Source of the DNA: Chryseobacterium sp.
GTDB lineage: Bacteria; Bacteroidota; Bacteroidia; Flavobacteriales; Weeksellaceae
DNA: 43,818 nucleotides
Direction of reading: 5' to 3'
Assembly (NCBI GenBank): GCA_003248755.1
Contig: QFQW01000027.1
Location: 1 to 43,818, forward strand
In this document: positions 1 through 8,254 of the stretch, piece after piece
Layout of the letters: the number at the start of each line of letters is the position of its first letter
How positions within the stretch are numbered: the first letter of the stretch is position 1
The notes under the pieces: model-generated
What the model saw: the letters and a program-made list of their open reading frames with translations, nothing else
Told to the model about the DNA's origin: nothing
Database searches by the model: none
Translations under genes and position numbers: made by a program

Positions 1-182
1 TATTGTCCATCAAATCGAACAAGGATATCAAAGTTGCGGAGGTATATGATGCATCAGGAAAACTTTTAAAACAAACAGACAGCAAAACTATTGATATGTC
101 AAAATTGCCAGCAGGAAGCTATATTCTTAAGATTACATTTGCAGATGGTTCTTTACTTGATAAAAAAATCATCAAAAACTAA
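1..182 (+). CDS. C-terminal end of a T9SS-secreted protein (partial)
   Basis: Only the last 59 codons are in the window; the gene begins upstream. The translated tail has the form of a type A type IX secretion sorting domain: a short beta-rich stretch with VAEVYDASGKLLKQ, then LPAGSYILKI, ending in KKIIKN before a TAA stop. In Bacteroidota this domain directs proteins through the outer membrane T9SS and is usually removed as they are attached to the surface or released. The same pattern ends the two giant proteins further along. Nothing can be said about the passenger. It is followed by a strong hairpin terminator and converges with the OmpA-family gene. Confidence 0.85.
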   Translation, partial: LSIKSNKDIKVAEVYDASGKLLKQTDSKTIDMSKLPAGSYILKITFADGSLLDKKIIKN

Positions 183-198
183 ATCTTCATAATCTTTA

Positions 199-248
199 TT
201 TTTAATAAGAAACCCTTACCGACTTTGGTAAGGGTTTCTTATTAAAAA
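199..248. terminator. Bidirectional hairpin terminator
   Basis: Perfect 22-bp inverted repeat: left arm 199-220, loop 221-226, right arm 227-248. The core is GC-containing (AACCCTTACC with GGTAAGGGTT), with T-rich or A-rich flanks in both directions. It lies between two convergent genes, so it can serve both. Confidence 0.9.
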
Positions 249-263
249 TATAAAAGAAAGGAA

Positions 264-1100
264 TTACTTCTTAACCGGACCGATGTCCATAAGTTTCATG
301 AACTCATCCAGTTTCGGCATAATGATGATCTCCGTTCTACGGTTTTCACTTCTTCCGGAAACTGAAGCATTTGTAGTTTTAGGATTGTACTCCGATCTAC
401 CACCAGCAGTAATTCTGTTAGGATTCACCCCGAACTGATTTTGTAGAACTTTTGCAACTGCAGTTGCTCTAAGTGCAGAAAGATCCCAGTTGTCTTTTGG
501 TGCATTGGCACTGTTTAATGGAGTGTTATCAGTATTACCTTCAATCAATACGCTGTAAGTATCATAGTCATTGATTACTTTAGCAACTTTAGCTAAAACA
601 TCTGCTGCAGCTGGCTGGATATCATATTTTCCAACTTGATAAAGCATTTTATCTGATAACGAAATCAATACAACACCTTTAAGAACTTTCACATCCACAT
701 CTTGATCTGCAACGTTGTCAAGAGAACGTTTTAGTTTATTAGATAAAGCAAGGTTCAAACTGTCGTTTTTGCTTTTTCCGGAAATCAATTGCTTGATGTA
801 AGCATTTGAAGCATTGATTTCTCCAACTAATTTATCAATATTTGCAGAACCTTTTCCTGCATTGGATAGACAAGCGTCCAAACTGGATTTAAGAGCGTTG
901 TTTTGTCCCACAAGCAAGTCGTTTTGACCTTTAAGAGAAGAATTTTCACCTTTCAAATCTTGGATTTGACGCATTCTTTCACCTGCATCTTCAATACATT
1001 GTTTGTAATTCAGATTAAGGGCATCGAATTGTTTTTTACTGACACAAGACGCAAGAGAAAGCCCAATTGCAGTAATTGTCAAAATTTTAAATAATCTCAT
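264..1100 (-). CDS. OmpA-family outer membrane lipoprotein
   Basis: 278 residues. The N-terminus is a lipoprotein signal peptide with lipobox LASC and Cys19 as the lipidation site. Residues 20 to about 110 are polar and heptad-like, probably coiled coil. About residues 150-270 form an OmpA C-terminal-like peptidoglycan-binding domain, with the motifs IEGNTDNTP, LSALRATAV and GRSENRRTE. There is no N-terminal beta-barrel, so this is likely a periplasmic lipoprotein anchored in the outer membrane that links it to the cell wall, like Pal. Which stress or division role it has cannot be told from sequence. It is a single gene, divergent from tilS. Confidence 0.9.
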   Translation of the reverse strand: MRLFKILTITAIGLSLASCVSKKQFDALNLNYKQCIEDAGERMRQIQDLKGENSSLKGQNDLLVGQNNALKSSLDACLSNAGKGSANIDKLVGEINASNAYIKQLISGKSKNDSLNLALSNKLKRSLDNVADQDVDVKVLKGVVLISLSDKMLYQVGKYDIQPAAADVLAKVAKVINDYDTYSVLIEGNTDNTPLNSANAPKDNWDLSALRATAVAKVLQNQFGVNPNRITAGGRSEYNPKTTNASVSGRSENRRTEIIIMPKLDEFMKLMDIGPVKK

Positions 1101-1159
1101 AGTAAATATTTATTTGTTTTATTGTTTTTATTGAGCGGTTAATGGTTTTTAAATCGTTT

Positions 1160-1167
1160 CAAAAATA
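1160..1167 (-). promoter_or_regulatory. Candidate -7 element for the OmpA-family gene
   Basis: Read on the minus strand this is TATTTTTG, an exact match to TAnnTTTG, about 60 bases before the start codon. No clear -33 TTG was seen at the right distance, so the call is tentative. Confidence 0.35.
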
Positions 1168-1181
1168 AGGATTAATAACTG

Positions 1182-1189
1182 TATATTTG
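1182..1189 (+). promoter_or_regulatory. Candidate -7 element for tilS
   Basis: TATATTTG matches the Bacteroidota consensus TAnnTTTG exactly and lies 31 bases before the GTG start of tilS. The upstream -33 element is not clear. Confidence 0.5.
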
Positions 1190-1220
1190 TGTTTATAACT
1201 TAATATTTCGTTATAAAATT

Positions 1221-2519
1221 GTGTTAAGTCTCTTAAAATTTCAAAACGCTTTGGAGCAATTGCTCAACCATTCACAACAAAAAACATACCTTTTGGCAGT
1301 AAGTGGAGGAGTGGACTCTATGGTTTTGGCTGATTTATTTCAGGTTTCGGGATTTAATTTTCATGTTGCGCATATCAATTATCATCTTCGTAATGAGGAT
1401 TCTGACCTTGACCAAAAGTTGGTTTCTGGCTTTTGTGAAAAACGTCAAATTCCTTTTCATTTGTATGAAGTTTCAGAAGTTGATAAGCAAACGGAAAATT
1501 CAATTCAAAATTGGGCAAGGGAATTGAGATATCAATTTTTCAGAGAAATTCAACAGAAAGAAAATATTGATTTTTTAGTCACAGCGCATCATTTGAATGA
1601 CCAATTGGAAACATTTATCATTAATCTTTCCAAAGCATCAGGAATCCGAGGTTTGAGTGGAATTCCAAAAAATGAAAACGGAATCATTCGTCCACTTCTT
1701 GACTTTTCTAAGGATGAGATTTATGATTTTGCAAAACAGAATCGAATTGAATTTCGAGAAGATAAATCCAATCAAAAAACAGACTATCTAAGGAATAAGA
1801 TTCGACATCATATCGTTCCGGAATTAGAAAAGGTCAATTCAGATTTTTTGGTTAACTTTTCAAAAAGCATCAATTATATTAATCAAACTAAAGATTTTAT
1901 TAATCAATCGGTTGATGAAAAAATTAAAGTTTTAAAGATTGATTCTCCAGAAAACCAATTGATTATCGATAAACAAAAATTTTCAGAAGAATCTGAATTG
2001 ATTCGATATGAGATTTTAAAAAGATTTGGGTTCAATGATGAAAATGAGATGCAGAAAGTTCTGACATCCCAAACCGGAAGTACTTTTCATCATTCTGAAT
2101 TTCAGTTAATTATTAATAGAAACGAATTGATTTTTAATAAGAAATTAGGAGCTGGAAGTGAGAAGTTAGAAGAAATAATATTGGAGATTATTGATAATAA
2201 AATCGTTATTTCTGAAAATATTAGAAATGAAATCCAAGCATTTGGAAACTGTTTTTGGAAAATCGATAAAGAGAAAGTTCAAATACCTCTGAAATTGAGA
2301 AAGAAACAACAAGGCGATTTGTTTTTTCCTATTGGAATGATTGGTAAAAAGAAAATTTCGAAGTTTTTTAAGGACGAAAAATTGTCTATTTTAGCGAAGC
2401 AAAAAATCTGGCTTCTTTGTGATGCTAATGACCAAATCTTAGGTGTATTGCCTTTCCGTCAGGACGGGAGATTTTCATCAGATAATAATTCAGAAACAGA
2501 ACTGATTTTAAAATTATAA
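1221..2519 (+). CDS. tilS: tRNA(Ile)-lysidine synthetase
   Basis: 432 residues, the usual size for long TilS. The enzyme activates C34 of the AUA-reading tRNA-Ile with ATP and attaches lysine, which changes both codon reading and charging; it is essential in most bacteria. The N-terminal PP-loop motif SGGVDS is at residues 28-33, followed by HINYHLR and a conserved TAHHLNDQLET block. The C-terminal substrate-binding domain is present (RKKQQGD, then KKISKFFKDEK). The start is GTG at 1221; the first in-frame ATG (1320) would remove most of the PP-loop motif, so GTG is preferred. Its stop codon lies inside the repeat that begins at 2518. Confidence 0.95.
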   Translation: MLSLLKFQNALEQLLNHSQQKTYLLAVSGGVDSMVLADLFQVSGFNFHVAHINYHLRNEDSDLDQKLVSGFCEKRQIPFHLYEVSEVDKQTENSIQNWARELRYQFFREIQQKENIDFLVTAHHLNDQLETFIINLSKASGIRGLSGIPKNENGIIRPLLDFSKDEIYDFAKQNRIEFREDKSNQKTDYLRNKIRHHIVPELEKVNSDFLVNFSKSINYINQTKDFINQSVDEKIKVLKIDSPENQLIIDKQKFSEESELIRYEILKRFGFNDENEMQKVLTSQTGSTFHHSEFQLIINRNELIFNKKLGAGSEKLEEIILEIIDNKIVISENIRNEIQAFGNCFWKIDKEKVQIPLKLRKKQQGDLFFPIGMIGKKKISKFFKDEKLSILAKQKIWLLCDANDQILGVLPFRQDGRFSSDNNSETELILKL

Positions 2520-2558
2520 CCACATAGACACATAGTTCTTTCCTGTGACTATGTGGTT
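2518..2558. repeat. Palindromic CACATAG-type repeat, left of the GxxExxY gene
   Basis: Left arm AACCACATAG (2518-2527) pairs with CTATGTGGTT (2549-2558); an inner CACA/TGTG pairing extends the hairpin. CACATAG also occurs twice in tandem here (2521-2527 and 2529-2535). The structure may act as a terminator for tilS. The same sequence reappears on the other side of the next gene at 3051-3065. Confidence 0.75.
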
Positions 2559-2578
2559 TAAAAAGTTAAAATAGATTT

Positions 2579-2992
2579 ATGACTCAAAAACAAATAACCG
2601 AGTTAACGTATAAAATTTTAGGAGCTTGTATCGAGGTTCATAAAATATTGGGTGCAGGTTTGTTGGAAAGTGTTTATCATAAAGCTTTGAGCGAAGAATT
2701 TAGAATTCAGAATATAAATTTTAAATCTGAATTTGTAATTTCTGTTCAATACAAAGGAATTGATTTGGATTGTGGGTTTAAATGTGATTTTTTAATAGAA
2801 GATTTAATTATTGTAGAAATTAAATCAGTTTCAGAATTTCATGATTTACACAAGGCTCAGATTCTTAATTATATGAATCTATTGAAGGTACCAAAAGGAA
2901 TTTTAGTGATTTTCAATGTAACGAATATTTTCAAAGAGGGACAAAAGACATTTGTAAATAAATATTACGAACAATTAAATTATAATAAATAA
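2579..2992 (+). CDS. GxxExxY family protein
   Basis: 137 residues, the typical size. The family signature G-x-x-E-x-x-Y is at Gly27, Glu30 and Tyr33 (GLLESVY), preceded by the conserved EVHKILGAG stretch. Asp70, Glu80 and Lys82 (CDF followed by VEIKSV) form a pattern resembling a PD-(D/E)XK nuclease core, which suggests a nuclease-like fold. No function is established for the family as far as I know; it is scattered in environmental bacteria and archaea. The gene stands alone between copies of one repeat (2518-2558 and 3051-3065), so it may have been inserted as a unit between tilS and dsbD. The assignment to family is firm; the role is unknown. Confidence 0.9.
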   Translation: MTQKQITELTYKILGACIEVHKILGAGLLESVYHKALSEEFRIQNINFKSEFVISVQYKGIDLDCGFKCDFLIEDLIIVEIKSVSEFHDLHKAQILNYMNLLKVPKGILVIFNVTNIFKEGQKTFVNKYYEQLNYNK

Positions 2993-3050
2993 GCCATATA
3001 TTTCAAGTATCTATTTTAATTTTTCTTTCTAAACTTTAAAATAAAACTAT

Positions 3051-3065
3051 TGTGTCTATGTGGTT
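3051..3065. repeat. CACATAG-type repeat, right of the GxxExxY gene
   Basis: TGTGTCTATGTGGTT is the exact reverse complement of bases 2518-2532. Its last ten bases (CTATGTGGTT) also repeat bases 2549-2558 directly, and both copies are followed by an A-rich run. The gene at 2579-2992 is thus bracketed by related repeats. Confidence 0.75.
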
Positions 3066-3080
3066 AAAATTATTCAAAAA

Positions 3081-5153
3081 ATGAAAGATTTAAAATTAGT
3101 GTTATCAACACTTTTTCTATTAATAATAACTATTTTCAACGCACAGATAAAAAATCCGGTTAAGTTTAAATTCGATGTTAATCCTGTTGGAAAAGACGAA
3201 TATGAAGCGGTTTTAACAGGAACGATTGAAGACAAATGGCACGTTTATTCCCAAGATTTACCTCCTGATTCAGGAATCCCAACTGAATTTAAAATTACTT
3301 CAAAACAGGGAATTCAATTGCTTGGAAAGGTTCAGGAAATAGGGAAAAAACACGACGAGTTTTCGGAAGCTTTCGGAGCACAGATTGTTTATTATTCCAA
3401 TAAAGTTGTCTTCAAACAGAAGTTCAAACCAAAAGATGCTTCCAAACCTGCGACAATTACAGCTGAAATAATGTATCAGACGTGTAATGACCGAGTTTGT
3501 CTAGCTCCGAATACTTTGGAATTTGAAAAACAAATCGAAGGTAGTAAAACAGCTGTTGCTCCTCAAGAAACTTTAGAAAAAACAAAAGATACGGTTTATG
3601 AAGTTGCGCCTGCCGGACAAGTTGGAACAGTTTTAAAACCTAAAAATATTGAAACTCCGACAGTTGCAAAACAAGATGGCTTGAAAGTCAATTCTTTGGA
3701 TTTTAAAAATCCTCTGACGAATTGTGGAACAACTCAACAAAAACCAAACGACGATAATTGGCTGGTTCTGGGATTAGGATTTTTAGGCGGTTTAATTGCA
3801 TTGCTTACGCCATGTGTTTTCCCAATGATTCCATTGACGGTTTCGTTCTTTACAAAAGGAAATAAAAACAGGGCAAAAGGCAAAAGAGATGCTTTTATCT
3901 ATGGATTTTTCATTCTGTTGATTTTCGTTTTATTGAGTATTCCGTTTCATATTATTGATGGGATTTCGGGGAATATTTTCAATCAGATATCGACGAATAT
4001 TTGGCTCAACTTATTTTTCTTTGCTATTTTCTTATTCTTCGCTTTAAGCTTTTTTGGTTATTACGAAATCACTTTACCAAGTTCAATTGCGAACAAATCT
4101 TCCAAAGCTGAAGAAGCAGGTGGAATTATTGGGATTTTCTTTATGGCTTTGACTTTGGTCATCGTTTCGTTTTCTTGTACAGGTCCTATTTTAGGAAGTT
4201 TATTAGGTGGAGTAGTTGCTGGGGCGACAAACGTTCCTACATTATTAACATTTGCTTTGGCTGGTTTTGGCCTGGCTTGGGCATTGGTTTTCGGTTTGCT
4301 GGCATTATTTCCGCAAGCGTTGCAAAGTTTACCAAAATCCGGAGGTTGGATGAACACTGTGAAAGTGGTTCTTGGATTCATCGAGTTGGCTTTGGCTCTG
4401 AAATTCCTTTCAAAAGCGGATTTGGTTTCCAAAACATTCTTGTTGAAAAGAGAATTGTTCATTGTACTTTGGATTATTATTGCAATTGGATTGGTTGTTT
4501 ATTTATTTGGGAAAATCAGATTCCCACACGATGATAAAAAACCGAAAATATCATTGACCAGAAGAATTTTAGGTGTTTTTGGAATTGTATTTATTGCTTA
4601 TTTGGTTCAGGGACTGATTCCTTCAGAAAAACCAAAATTACAGTTGCTGAGCGGAATTCTGCCTCCATTGAATGTAAGCTATTTCCATAAAGAAGAAGAC
4701 GGAATTCTTGGACTTAAACCTTATCACAATTACTTTGAAGCAATAGAAGTTGCAAAGAAAGAAAATAAACCGGTTTTGATAGATTTCACTGGTTATGGTT
4801 GTGAAAACTGTCGGAAAATGGAAGAGTTTGTTTGGAGTCAGGATGATGTTTTGCCGATTCTTCAGAATGATTTGATAATAGCTTCGGTTTATGTGGATGA
4901 CAAGGAAGAATTGCCGGAAAATGAGCAAATCAAAATAGATATGGGCGAAGGGCAAATGAAAAAGGTGAAAACGATTGGTGACAAATGGAGTTTGTTCCAG
5001 CAGGTTAATTTCAATAATAATTCCCAGCCACATTATGTTTTGGTTACGCCAGACCAAAAAGTTATTAATTCGCCTGTTTCTGGTTATATGCCAAAAGAGG
5101 ATTTCAAAAAATTTCTGAAATGTGGAATTGATTATTTTAAAAATAATAATTGA
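3081..5153 (+). CDS. dsbD: Thiol:disulfide interchange protein, DsbD family
   Basis: 690 residues from the ATG at 3081. A GTG seven codons upstream is in frame, but the ATG start gives a clean signal peptide (MKDLKLVLSTLF up to FNAQ). DsbD passes electrons from cytoplasmic thioredoxin across the inner membrane to periplasmic disulfide reductases and cytochrome maturation partners. The N-terminal periplasmic domain holds Cys135 and Cys140 (TCNDRVC). The membrane domain begins around residue 228 and carries the two conserved cysteines in TPCVFPMIP and SCTGPILG. The C-terminal thioredoxin-like domain has CENC at Cys574 and Cys577. All three cysteine pairs are intact, so it should be functional. 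It is followed by a strong terminator, so it is probably transcribed alone. Confidence 0.95.
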   Translation: MKDLKLVLSTLFLLIITIFNAQIKNPVKFKFDVNPVGKDEYEAVLTGTIEDKWHVYSQDLPPDSGIPTEFKITSKQGIQLLGKVQEIGKKHDEFSEAFGAQIVYYSNKVVFKQKFKPKDASKPATITAEIMYQTCNDRVCLAPNTLEFEKQIEGSKTAVAPQETLEKTKDTVYEVAPAGQVGTVLKPKNIETPTVAKQDGLKVNSLDFKNPLTNCGTTQQKPNDDNWLVLGLGFLGGLIALLTPCVFPMIPLTVSFFTKGNKNRAKGKRDAFIYGFFILLIFVLLSIPFHIIDGISGNIFNQISTNIWLNLFFFAIFLFFALSFFGYYEITLPSSIANKSSKAEEAGGIIGIFFMALTLVIVSFSCTGPILGSLLGGVVAGATNVPTLLTFALAGFGLAWALVFGLLALFPQALQSLPKSGGWMNTVKVVLGFIELALALKFLSKADLVSKTFLLKRELFIVLWIIIAIGLVVYLFGKIRFPHDDKKPKISLTRRILGVFGIVFIAYLVQGLIPSEKPKLQLLSGILPPLNVSYFHKEEDGILGLKPYHNYFEAIEVAKKENKPVLIDFTGYGCENCRKMEEFVWSQDDVLPILQNDLIIASVYVDDKEELPENEQIKIDMGEGQMKKVKTIGDKWSLFQQVNFNNNSQPHYVLVTPDQKVINSPVSGYMPKEDFKKFLKCGIDYFKNNN

Positions 5154-5219
5154 TATGTTTTAAATATTTTTTTTAGTAATAATTAAACAAAACTCATAAA
5201 TAGGAATAAATTTTGCATT

Positions 5220-5258
5220 CAAAAATCCATAATGACGACAAATCATTATGGATTTTTG
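5220..5258. terminator. Hairpin terminator after dsbD
   Basis: Perfect 16-bp stem with arms 5220-5235 and 5243-5258 and a 7-base loop. The right arm ends in a run of T. It separates dsbD from exbD. Confidence 0.88.
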
Positions 5259-5290
5259 ATTTCTATTACTAATTACTAAAATTTAAAACT

Positions 5291-5809
5291 ATGGCAGAAG
5301 TACAAGTTAATGACCGCTCAAAAGGGAAAACAAGAAGCGGTAGAGTTGGAATTAAAGTAGATATGACTCCAATGGTAGATTTGGGATTTTTATTAATTAC
5401 ATTTTTCCTGTTCTCCACTAATTTCTCGAAACCAAATGTTTTGGACTTAGGATTGCCGGCAAAAGGTCCACATGGTCCAGTAGACATTGATTATAGAAAT
5501 TCAATTACATTTATTTTAGGAAAAGAAGGAAAGGTTTTTTATTATCAGGATGAAAAGAAAAATCTGAACGATAATAGTCTGAAAGAGGTGTCGTTTGACA
5601 AATTTGAAGTTGCAAAAACGATAGAGTCTGCCAAGGCTAAAGCTCCTAAAAAAGAAATTTTTACAATTATCATAAAACCTACAGATGATTCTCAATACAA
5701 AACTTTGGTGGATATGTTAGATGAATTAGCAATTACCAAATCCGAACGTTACGGAATTTCGGAAATGAATGATAAGGAAAAAGATTTGTATCAGAAAAAA
5801 GTTCAATGA
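5291..5809 (+). CDS. exbD: ExbD/TolR-type biopolymer transporter subunit
   Basis: 172 residues, slightly longer than E. coli ExbD (141). The short cytoplasmic N-terminus leads to VDMTPMVDLGFLL; Asp30 in the single membrane helix (about residues 29-47) is the proton-relaying acid of the family. The rest is a periplasmic domain. ExbD works with ExbB and TonB to power outer membrane receptors, or in a TolQR-like pair. No exbB or tonB is adjacent, since a terminator precedes it and repeat elements plus another terminator follow, so it probably pairs with an ExbB encoded elsewhere. Confidence 0.92.
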   Translation: MAEVQVNDRSKGKTRSGRVGIKVDMTPMVDLGFLLITFFLFSTNFSKPNVLDLGLPAKGPHGPVDIDYRNSITFILGKEGKVFYYQDEKKNLNDNSLKEVSFDKFEVAKTIESAKAKAPKKEIFTIIIKPTDDSQYKTLVDMLDELAITKSERYGISEMNDKEKDLYQKKVQ

Positions 5810-5812
5810 TTT

Positions 5813-5880
5813 CTCCGTAGGAGCGAAATGTTTGTAGAAATTACACAATAATGAACAGAGTTCCGTAGGAGCAACATATA
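5813..5880. repeat. Two intergenic CCGTAGGAGC repeat units
   Basis: TCCGTAGGAGC occurs at 5814-5824 and again at 5862-5872, followed by GAAATG and AACATA respectively; the first copy continues into TTTGTAGAAA. The unit resembles a short dispersed intergenic repeat that I recall from other flavobacterial genomes. No coding potential. Copy number cannot be judged from this window. Confidence 0.6.
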
Positions 5881-5911
5881 ACCTTTCTGAATAATTTTTA
5901 GAAAGGTTTTT
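5880..5911 (+). terminator. Hairpin terminator after exbD
   Basis: AACCTTTCT (5880-5888) pairs with AGAAAGGTT (5900-5908), followed by more T residues. It sits between exbD and the downstream lipoprotein gene. Confidence 0.75.
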
Positions 5912-5947
5912 CATTAAATTTAATTATTTTCGTGGGGAATTAAAACT

Positions 5948-6445
5948 ATGAGAAAACTGATTCCTATAATTGTACTTTTGTCAATCGTTTCCTGTAAAAA
6001 ATCTGGAGAAACAATGACCTCAAAAATTGATAGTGTAAAAATCATCGATTCCATCAATGCAGTTAGAACAAAAATCAATGACAGCATTCTCAGTAGTCGA
6101 GCCTACAAAAATCTTGAGGGAACGCATATTTTGACACATGATATGATTCCCGGAAATGGTAAAATCAGTTTTACAAAAATCGGTCAGGACGAATATAAAG
6201 TCTCCGGCGAAAATAGAAAAGGCAGTAATTTTGTTAAAATTGAAGGACACGCAAGAATGACATCTCCAAAAAATCTTAAATTCGACGGAACTATTACCCA
6301 AAGTATTTCTGACTATGAGAACGGAAAGTTGGATGTAAGAAAAGGTAAGAAAAATTTCTCTACAAAAGATGGCGGCAAAACTTTCAAACTTTACGAATCT
6401 GTTAATAATGCAGGTTTTGGAGACAAAATAATTATCAAAATGTAA
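5948..6445 (+). CDS. Small lipoprotein of unknown function
   Basis: 165 residues. The signal peptide ends in lipobox SIVSC with Cys16 as the likely lipidation site. The next 30 residues are polar and rich in Ser, Asp and Ile (possibly a linker helix), followed by a domain of alternating hydrophobic and polar residues likely to be beta-rich. I do not recognise a family. Its TAA stop is directly followed by the ATG of the hydrolase gene, so the two are probably translated from one transcript. It is preceded by the exbD terminator, so this is the first gene of a three-gene operon. Confidence 0.8.
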   Translation: MRKLIPIIVLLSIVSCKKSGETMTSKIDSVKIIDSINAVRTKINDSILSSRAYKNLEGTHILTHDMIPGNGKISFTKIGQDEYKVSGENRKGSNFVKIEGHARMTSPKNLKFDGTITQSISDYENGKLDVRKGKKNFSTKDGGKTFKLYESVNNAGFGDKIIIKM

Positions 6446-7231
6446 ATGATGCTCAATTACGAAATAGAAGGTAAAGGCAATGAAAATCTGATTCTTCTTC
6501 ACGGATTTATGGAGAATCTTTCGATTTGGGAAGATATGATTCCGTTTCTTTCAGATAAATTCCGGTTGATAAAAATCGATTTGCCGGGCTTTGGAAAATC
6601 AAAAGTTGTAGCCGAAATCCAAACCTCCGAAATAATGGCAGATGAAGTCAAAAAAGTGACGGATGAGTTGGGCTTGAAAGAGTTTCATTTGCTGGGACAT
6701 TCGATGGGAGGTTACATTTCTTTAGCTTTTGCAGAAAAATATCCAGAATTACTGAAGTCATTCACCTTGTTTTTTTCCACTTATTTTGCCGATGACGAAG
6801 CGAAAAAAGAAACCAGAAGAAAAGGTTTAAGGATTATCAAAGAAAATCTGAGAGCCTTCATCAATGCGGGTATTCCGAATCTCTTTAACCCCAATGAGCA
6901 TGATGTTCTGGAATCCAAAATCAAACTAGCAAAAGAAACAGCGTATACTTCTTCTGTTGAAGGTGTTTTAGCCTCACAAAAAGGAATGATAGAACGAGTG
7001 GATAGAAAATCGGTTTTAGAGAACTTCGAAGGAAAAATCTTGGTTTTATCAGGAAAACACGATTCAGCTGTCAATTCAGAAAAAACAATTAAGCGTCTTC
7101 CTGAAAAAACCAATATCAAATCTTACATTCTTGATTGTGGGCATAATGGACATTGGGAGAAACCTGAGATTTGTGCTTCGATTATTAATACAGAACTACT
7201 ACATCATTTACCCAAAAAACTCATTTTCTAA
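6446..7231 (+). CDS. Alpha/beta-fold hydrolase
   Basis: 261 residues, a normal size for the fold. The oxyanion-hole motif LLHGF is at residues 17-21, the nucleophile elbow GHSMGG has Ser86, the acid is likely Asp206 (SGKHDS) and the base His233 in the motif GHNGHWEKPE. The triad is complete, so an esterase, lipase-like or C-C hydrolase activity is expected in the cytoplasm; the substrate cannot be told. It starts right after the lipoprotein gene stop, and its own TAA shares one base with the ATG of the DUF1304 gene, which indicates translational coupling. Confidence 0.9.
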   Translation: MMLNYEIEGKGNENLILLHGFMENLSIWEDMIPFLSDKFRLIKIDLPGFGKSKVVAEIQTSEIMADEVKKVTDELGLKEFHLLGHSMGGYISLAFAEKYPELLKSFTLFFSTYFADDEAKKETRRKGLRIIKENLRAFINAGIPNLFNPNEHDVLESKIKLAKETAYTSSVEGVLASQKGMIERVDRKSVLENFEGKILVLSGKHDSAVNSEKTIKRLPEKTNIKSYILDCGHNGHWEKPEICASIINTELLHHLPKKLIF

Positions 7232-7593
7232 TGGAAATAATTTCAAAAATATTTGTAGCTATTGTTGCTTTGGAACATCTTTATATCCTTTATATGGAAA
7301 TGTTTGCATGGGAAACTTTAGGTAAAAAAACGTTCAAAACTATTCCTGCCGAACTTTTCAAACCAACAAAAAGTTTAGCGGCCAATCAAGGATTGTATAA
7401 TGGTTTTTTGTCGGCTGGGCTTATCTGGAGTCTGTTTATTTGCGATAATGTTTGGTCAAAAAATGTAGCAATATTTTTCCTTGGTTGTGTGATTGTTGCC
7501 GGGATTTATGGAGCGCTTACCGCAACTAGAAAAATATTTTTTGTACAAGCGTTGCCAGCGATTATTGCTTTAATTTTTGCTTTATTGAGATAA
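7231..7593 (+). CDS. DUF1304 family membrane protein
   Basis: 120 residues with about four membrane helices. The N-terminal pattern FVAIVALEHLYILYMEMFAW and the following NQGLYNGFLSAGL match the DUF1304 family. No biochemical function is known for the family. The gene overlaps the hydrolase stop by one base, so it is the last gene of that operon. Its stop codon abuts the stop of the convergent comF gene with no spacer and no visible terminator. Confidence 0.88.
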   Translation: MEIISKIFVAIVALEHLYILYMEMFAWETLGKKTFKTIPAELFKPTKSLAANQGLYNGFLSAGLIWSLFICDNVWSKNVAIFFLGCVIVAGIYGALTATRKIFFVQALPAIIALIFALLR

Positions 7594-8250
7594 TCAAACG
7601 TCCATTGCCATCACAAGAATACTGATTTTTACATTTTTGGAATTATTGAGAATTTCCCACGCGATATTTGATATAGTATTTCCGGTAGTGTAGACGTCAT
7701 CAATTAAAAGAATATGCTTATCATTTACATTTTCTGTCAGTTGGTAAGCATTTTTTGTTTTCAGTCTTTCACTTTGATTTTTCTTCGCCTGTGCTCGGGA
7801 ATGTTTAATTCTTTTCAATAAAGTGTGATTAACAGGGATGTTGTAATACTCCGACAATTCATTTCCAAAAAGATGAAGTTGATTATAACCGCGTTGTTTC
7901 AGCTTTTTGTAATGAAGCGGGACAGTCACTAATAAATCCGGTTTTTCATTGCTGAAATCAATTCGTTCAGTTATCCAATTCGCTAAAATTTTTCCGATTT
8001 TTTCTCTGTGATTGTATTTTAATTGATGGACGATTTTCTGTGCAAGGCTTTCCTTTTCGTAATATAACAAGGAGAAAGCATTTTCAACAGGAATCAGCAA
8101 AGATGCTTTTTCCGTCAAGGAATTATTCTCAAAAAACTGATGATTGGAGAAATTAATCTTATCCAGACACAATTCGCAAACAACATCCTTTTTGTCAATC
8201 AGCTGATTGCAATCCAAACAACGATTTGGGAAAAGAAAGTCAAAAATCAT
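7594..8250 (-). CDS. comF: ComF family phosphoribosyltransferase-like protein
   Basis: 218 residues, the usual length. Cys11, Cys14, Cys25 and Cys28 form an N-terminal zinc-ribbon-like motif. The C-terminal half has the type I phosphoribosyltransferase signature LLIDDVYTTGNTI (from about residue 181), and PLHYKKLKQRGYNQ is a typical ComF block. ComF proteins support uptake of single-stranded DNA in natural transformation; in many bacteria without known competence the role is unclear. The gene starts 4 bases after the stop of the regulator gene upstream, so the two are likely co-transcribed. Confidence 0.93.
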   Translation of the reverse strand: MIFDFLFPNRCLDCNQLIDKKDVVCELCLDKINFSNHQFFENNSLTEKASLLIPVENAFSLLYYEKESLAQKIVHQLKYNHREKIGKILANWITERIDFSNEKPDLLVTVPLHYKKLKQRGYNQLHLFGNELSEYYNIPVNHTLLKRIKHSRAQAKKNQSERLKTKNAYQLTENVNDKHILLIDDVYTTGNTISNIAWEILNNSKNVKISILVMAMDV

Positions 8251-8254
8251 CGTC

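Noticed and set aside
4061..4462. 133-codon open frame on the minus strand inside dsbD
   Set aside because: It lies fully antisense to a conserved membrane domain, has no recognisable family or signal, and is a frame shadow.
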